Shown here piece after piece: positions 25,607 to 25,794 of a DNA stretch of 25,794 bases (positions are counted from its first letter, which is position 1; the number at the start of each line of letters is the position of its first letter). The stretch spans positions 1-25,794 of the forward strand of contig NZ_BMQM01000045.1 of assembly GCF_014648115.1 (NCBI RefSeq), read 5' to 3'. Source of the stretch: Deinococcus seoulensis. GTDB taxonomy: Bacteria; Deinococcota; Deinococci; Deinococcales; Deinococcaceae. The notes beneath the pieces were generated by a model, which worked only from the letters and a program-made list of their open reading frames with translations, was not told the origin of the DNA and did not search any database. The position numbers and the translations under genes were made by a program.

Positions 25607-25705
25607 TGTTGGCGAATTCGAAAACTGCTGTTGGGTGGGGCGGATCATCGCGACTCGGCAACGAGAAATGCGGAGTCTGGGAGCTATCACCTGAATTCGC
25701 CAACA
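25607..25705. repeat. 13-bp internal inverted repeat near the IS right end
   Basis: TGTTGGCGAATTC at 25607-25619 and GAATTCGCCAACA at 25693-25705 are perfect inverted copies 73 bp apart, the outer one 5 bp inside the right terminal repeat. No equivalent was seen at the left end. It may be a transposase-binding or promoter-control site. Confidence 0.65.
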
Positions 25706-25710
25706 GAGTC

Positions 25711-25728
25711 TAGTTCCAGCCAACTACC
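25711..25728. repeat. Right terminal inverted repeat of the IS
   Basis: TAGTTCCAGCCAACTACC is the inverted partner of 24437-24454 with one mismatch, and is followed at once by the ACCAGTAG duplication. Confidence 0.92.
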
Positions 25729-25736
25729 ACCAGTAG
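25729..25736. repeat. Target site duplication, right copy
   Basis: ACCAGTAG, identical to 24429-24436. The 58 bp beyond it contain TTTTTTTGACA, with a perfect TTGACA -35-like hexamer, but no -10 at normal spacing was seen before the window ends. Confidence 0.9.
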
Positions 25737-25794
25737 TCCGGAAGGTTTTTTTGACAAATAAGCGGGGAGCCGTTCTCGTGAATGTATGCGCACT

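Larger units (their letters stand above)
24437..25728 (-). mobile_element. Complete IS1-family insertion sequence, 1292 bp
   Basis: Both ends are present: terminal inverted repeats of 18 bp at 24437-24454 and 25711-25728 (GGTGGTTGGCTGGAACTA against GGTAGTTGGCTGGAACTA, 17 of 18 identical). An identical 8-bp duplication, ACCAGTAG, flanks them. Inside is one full-length transposase gene on the minus strand. The 161 bp between its start and the right end carry a hairpin and a further inverted repeat. At 1.29 kb with a single reading frame it is longer than classical IS1 with its frameshifted insA-insB. Exact ends and duplication suggest a recent insertion, and the element looks able to move. Confidence 0.93.

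Overview
The window is about 25.8 kb of mostly GC-rich DNA with several sharply AT-rich patches. GTG starts, starts with weak or no Shine-Dalgarno sequence, and the look of the integrase, winged-helix and HNH proteins suggest Deinococcus or a close relative. This is inference: there is no rRNA or housekeeping gene to anchor it. An integrase, a toxin-antitoxin pair, a possible replication protein, an intact insertion sequence and a large defence operon mark it as accessory DNA from a plasmid, megaplasmid or genomic island.

Layout. 41-978 (minus) is a PIN-domain toxin with a helix-turn-helix antitoxin, overlapping by 4 bp. 1104-2048 (plus) is a tyrosine recombinase divergent from it. 2156-3338 (minus) is an AT-rich pair: a two-helix membrane protein and a small unknown protein. 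3554-18129 (minus) is a tightly packed five-gene operon. 18337-23001 (minus) holds, in transcription order, a NERD-SF1 helicase, an HNH endonuclease and a winged-helix protein that may be a plasmid replication factor. 23437-24276 (plus) is a glycine-zipper protein ending in a SHOCT domain. 24437-25728 is a complete IS1-family element with 18-bp terminal inverted repeats and a perfect 8-bp target duplication.

The main content is the five-gene operon: type I-like DNA methyltransferase, specificity subunit, giant NERD/kinase/P-loop protein, a 540-aa protein with a Cys/His cluster, and an 1800-aa HerA-type ATPase. From memory of the families this matches, in the same order, MAD2-MAD5-MAD6-MAD7-MAD8 of the methylation-associated defence system (MADS). 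MAD1, MAD3 and MAD4 are not present, so it is a reduced or variant MADS. The likely logic is that MAD2 with MAD5 marks self DNA, the kinase relays or gates a signal, and MAD8 acts on unmodified DNA. MAD8 also carries a D-(18)-ExK arrangement typical of PD-(D/E)XK nucleases ahead of its motor domain, so it could be the effector. MAD6 contains two kinase folds, the first with its catalytic motifs lost and the second intact.

The NERD helicase and HNH gene just upstream, and the AT-rich pair just downstream, lie on the same strand and may be extra defence cargo or added parts of the same system. No CRISPR array, tRNA or rRNA gene was seen.
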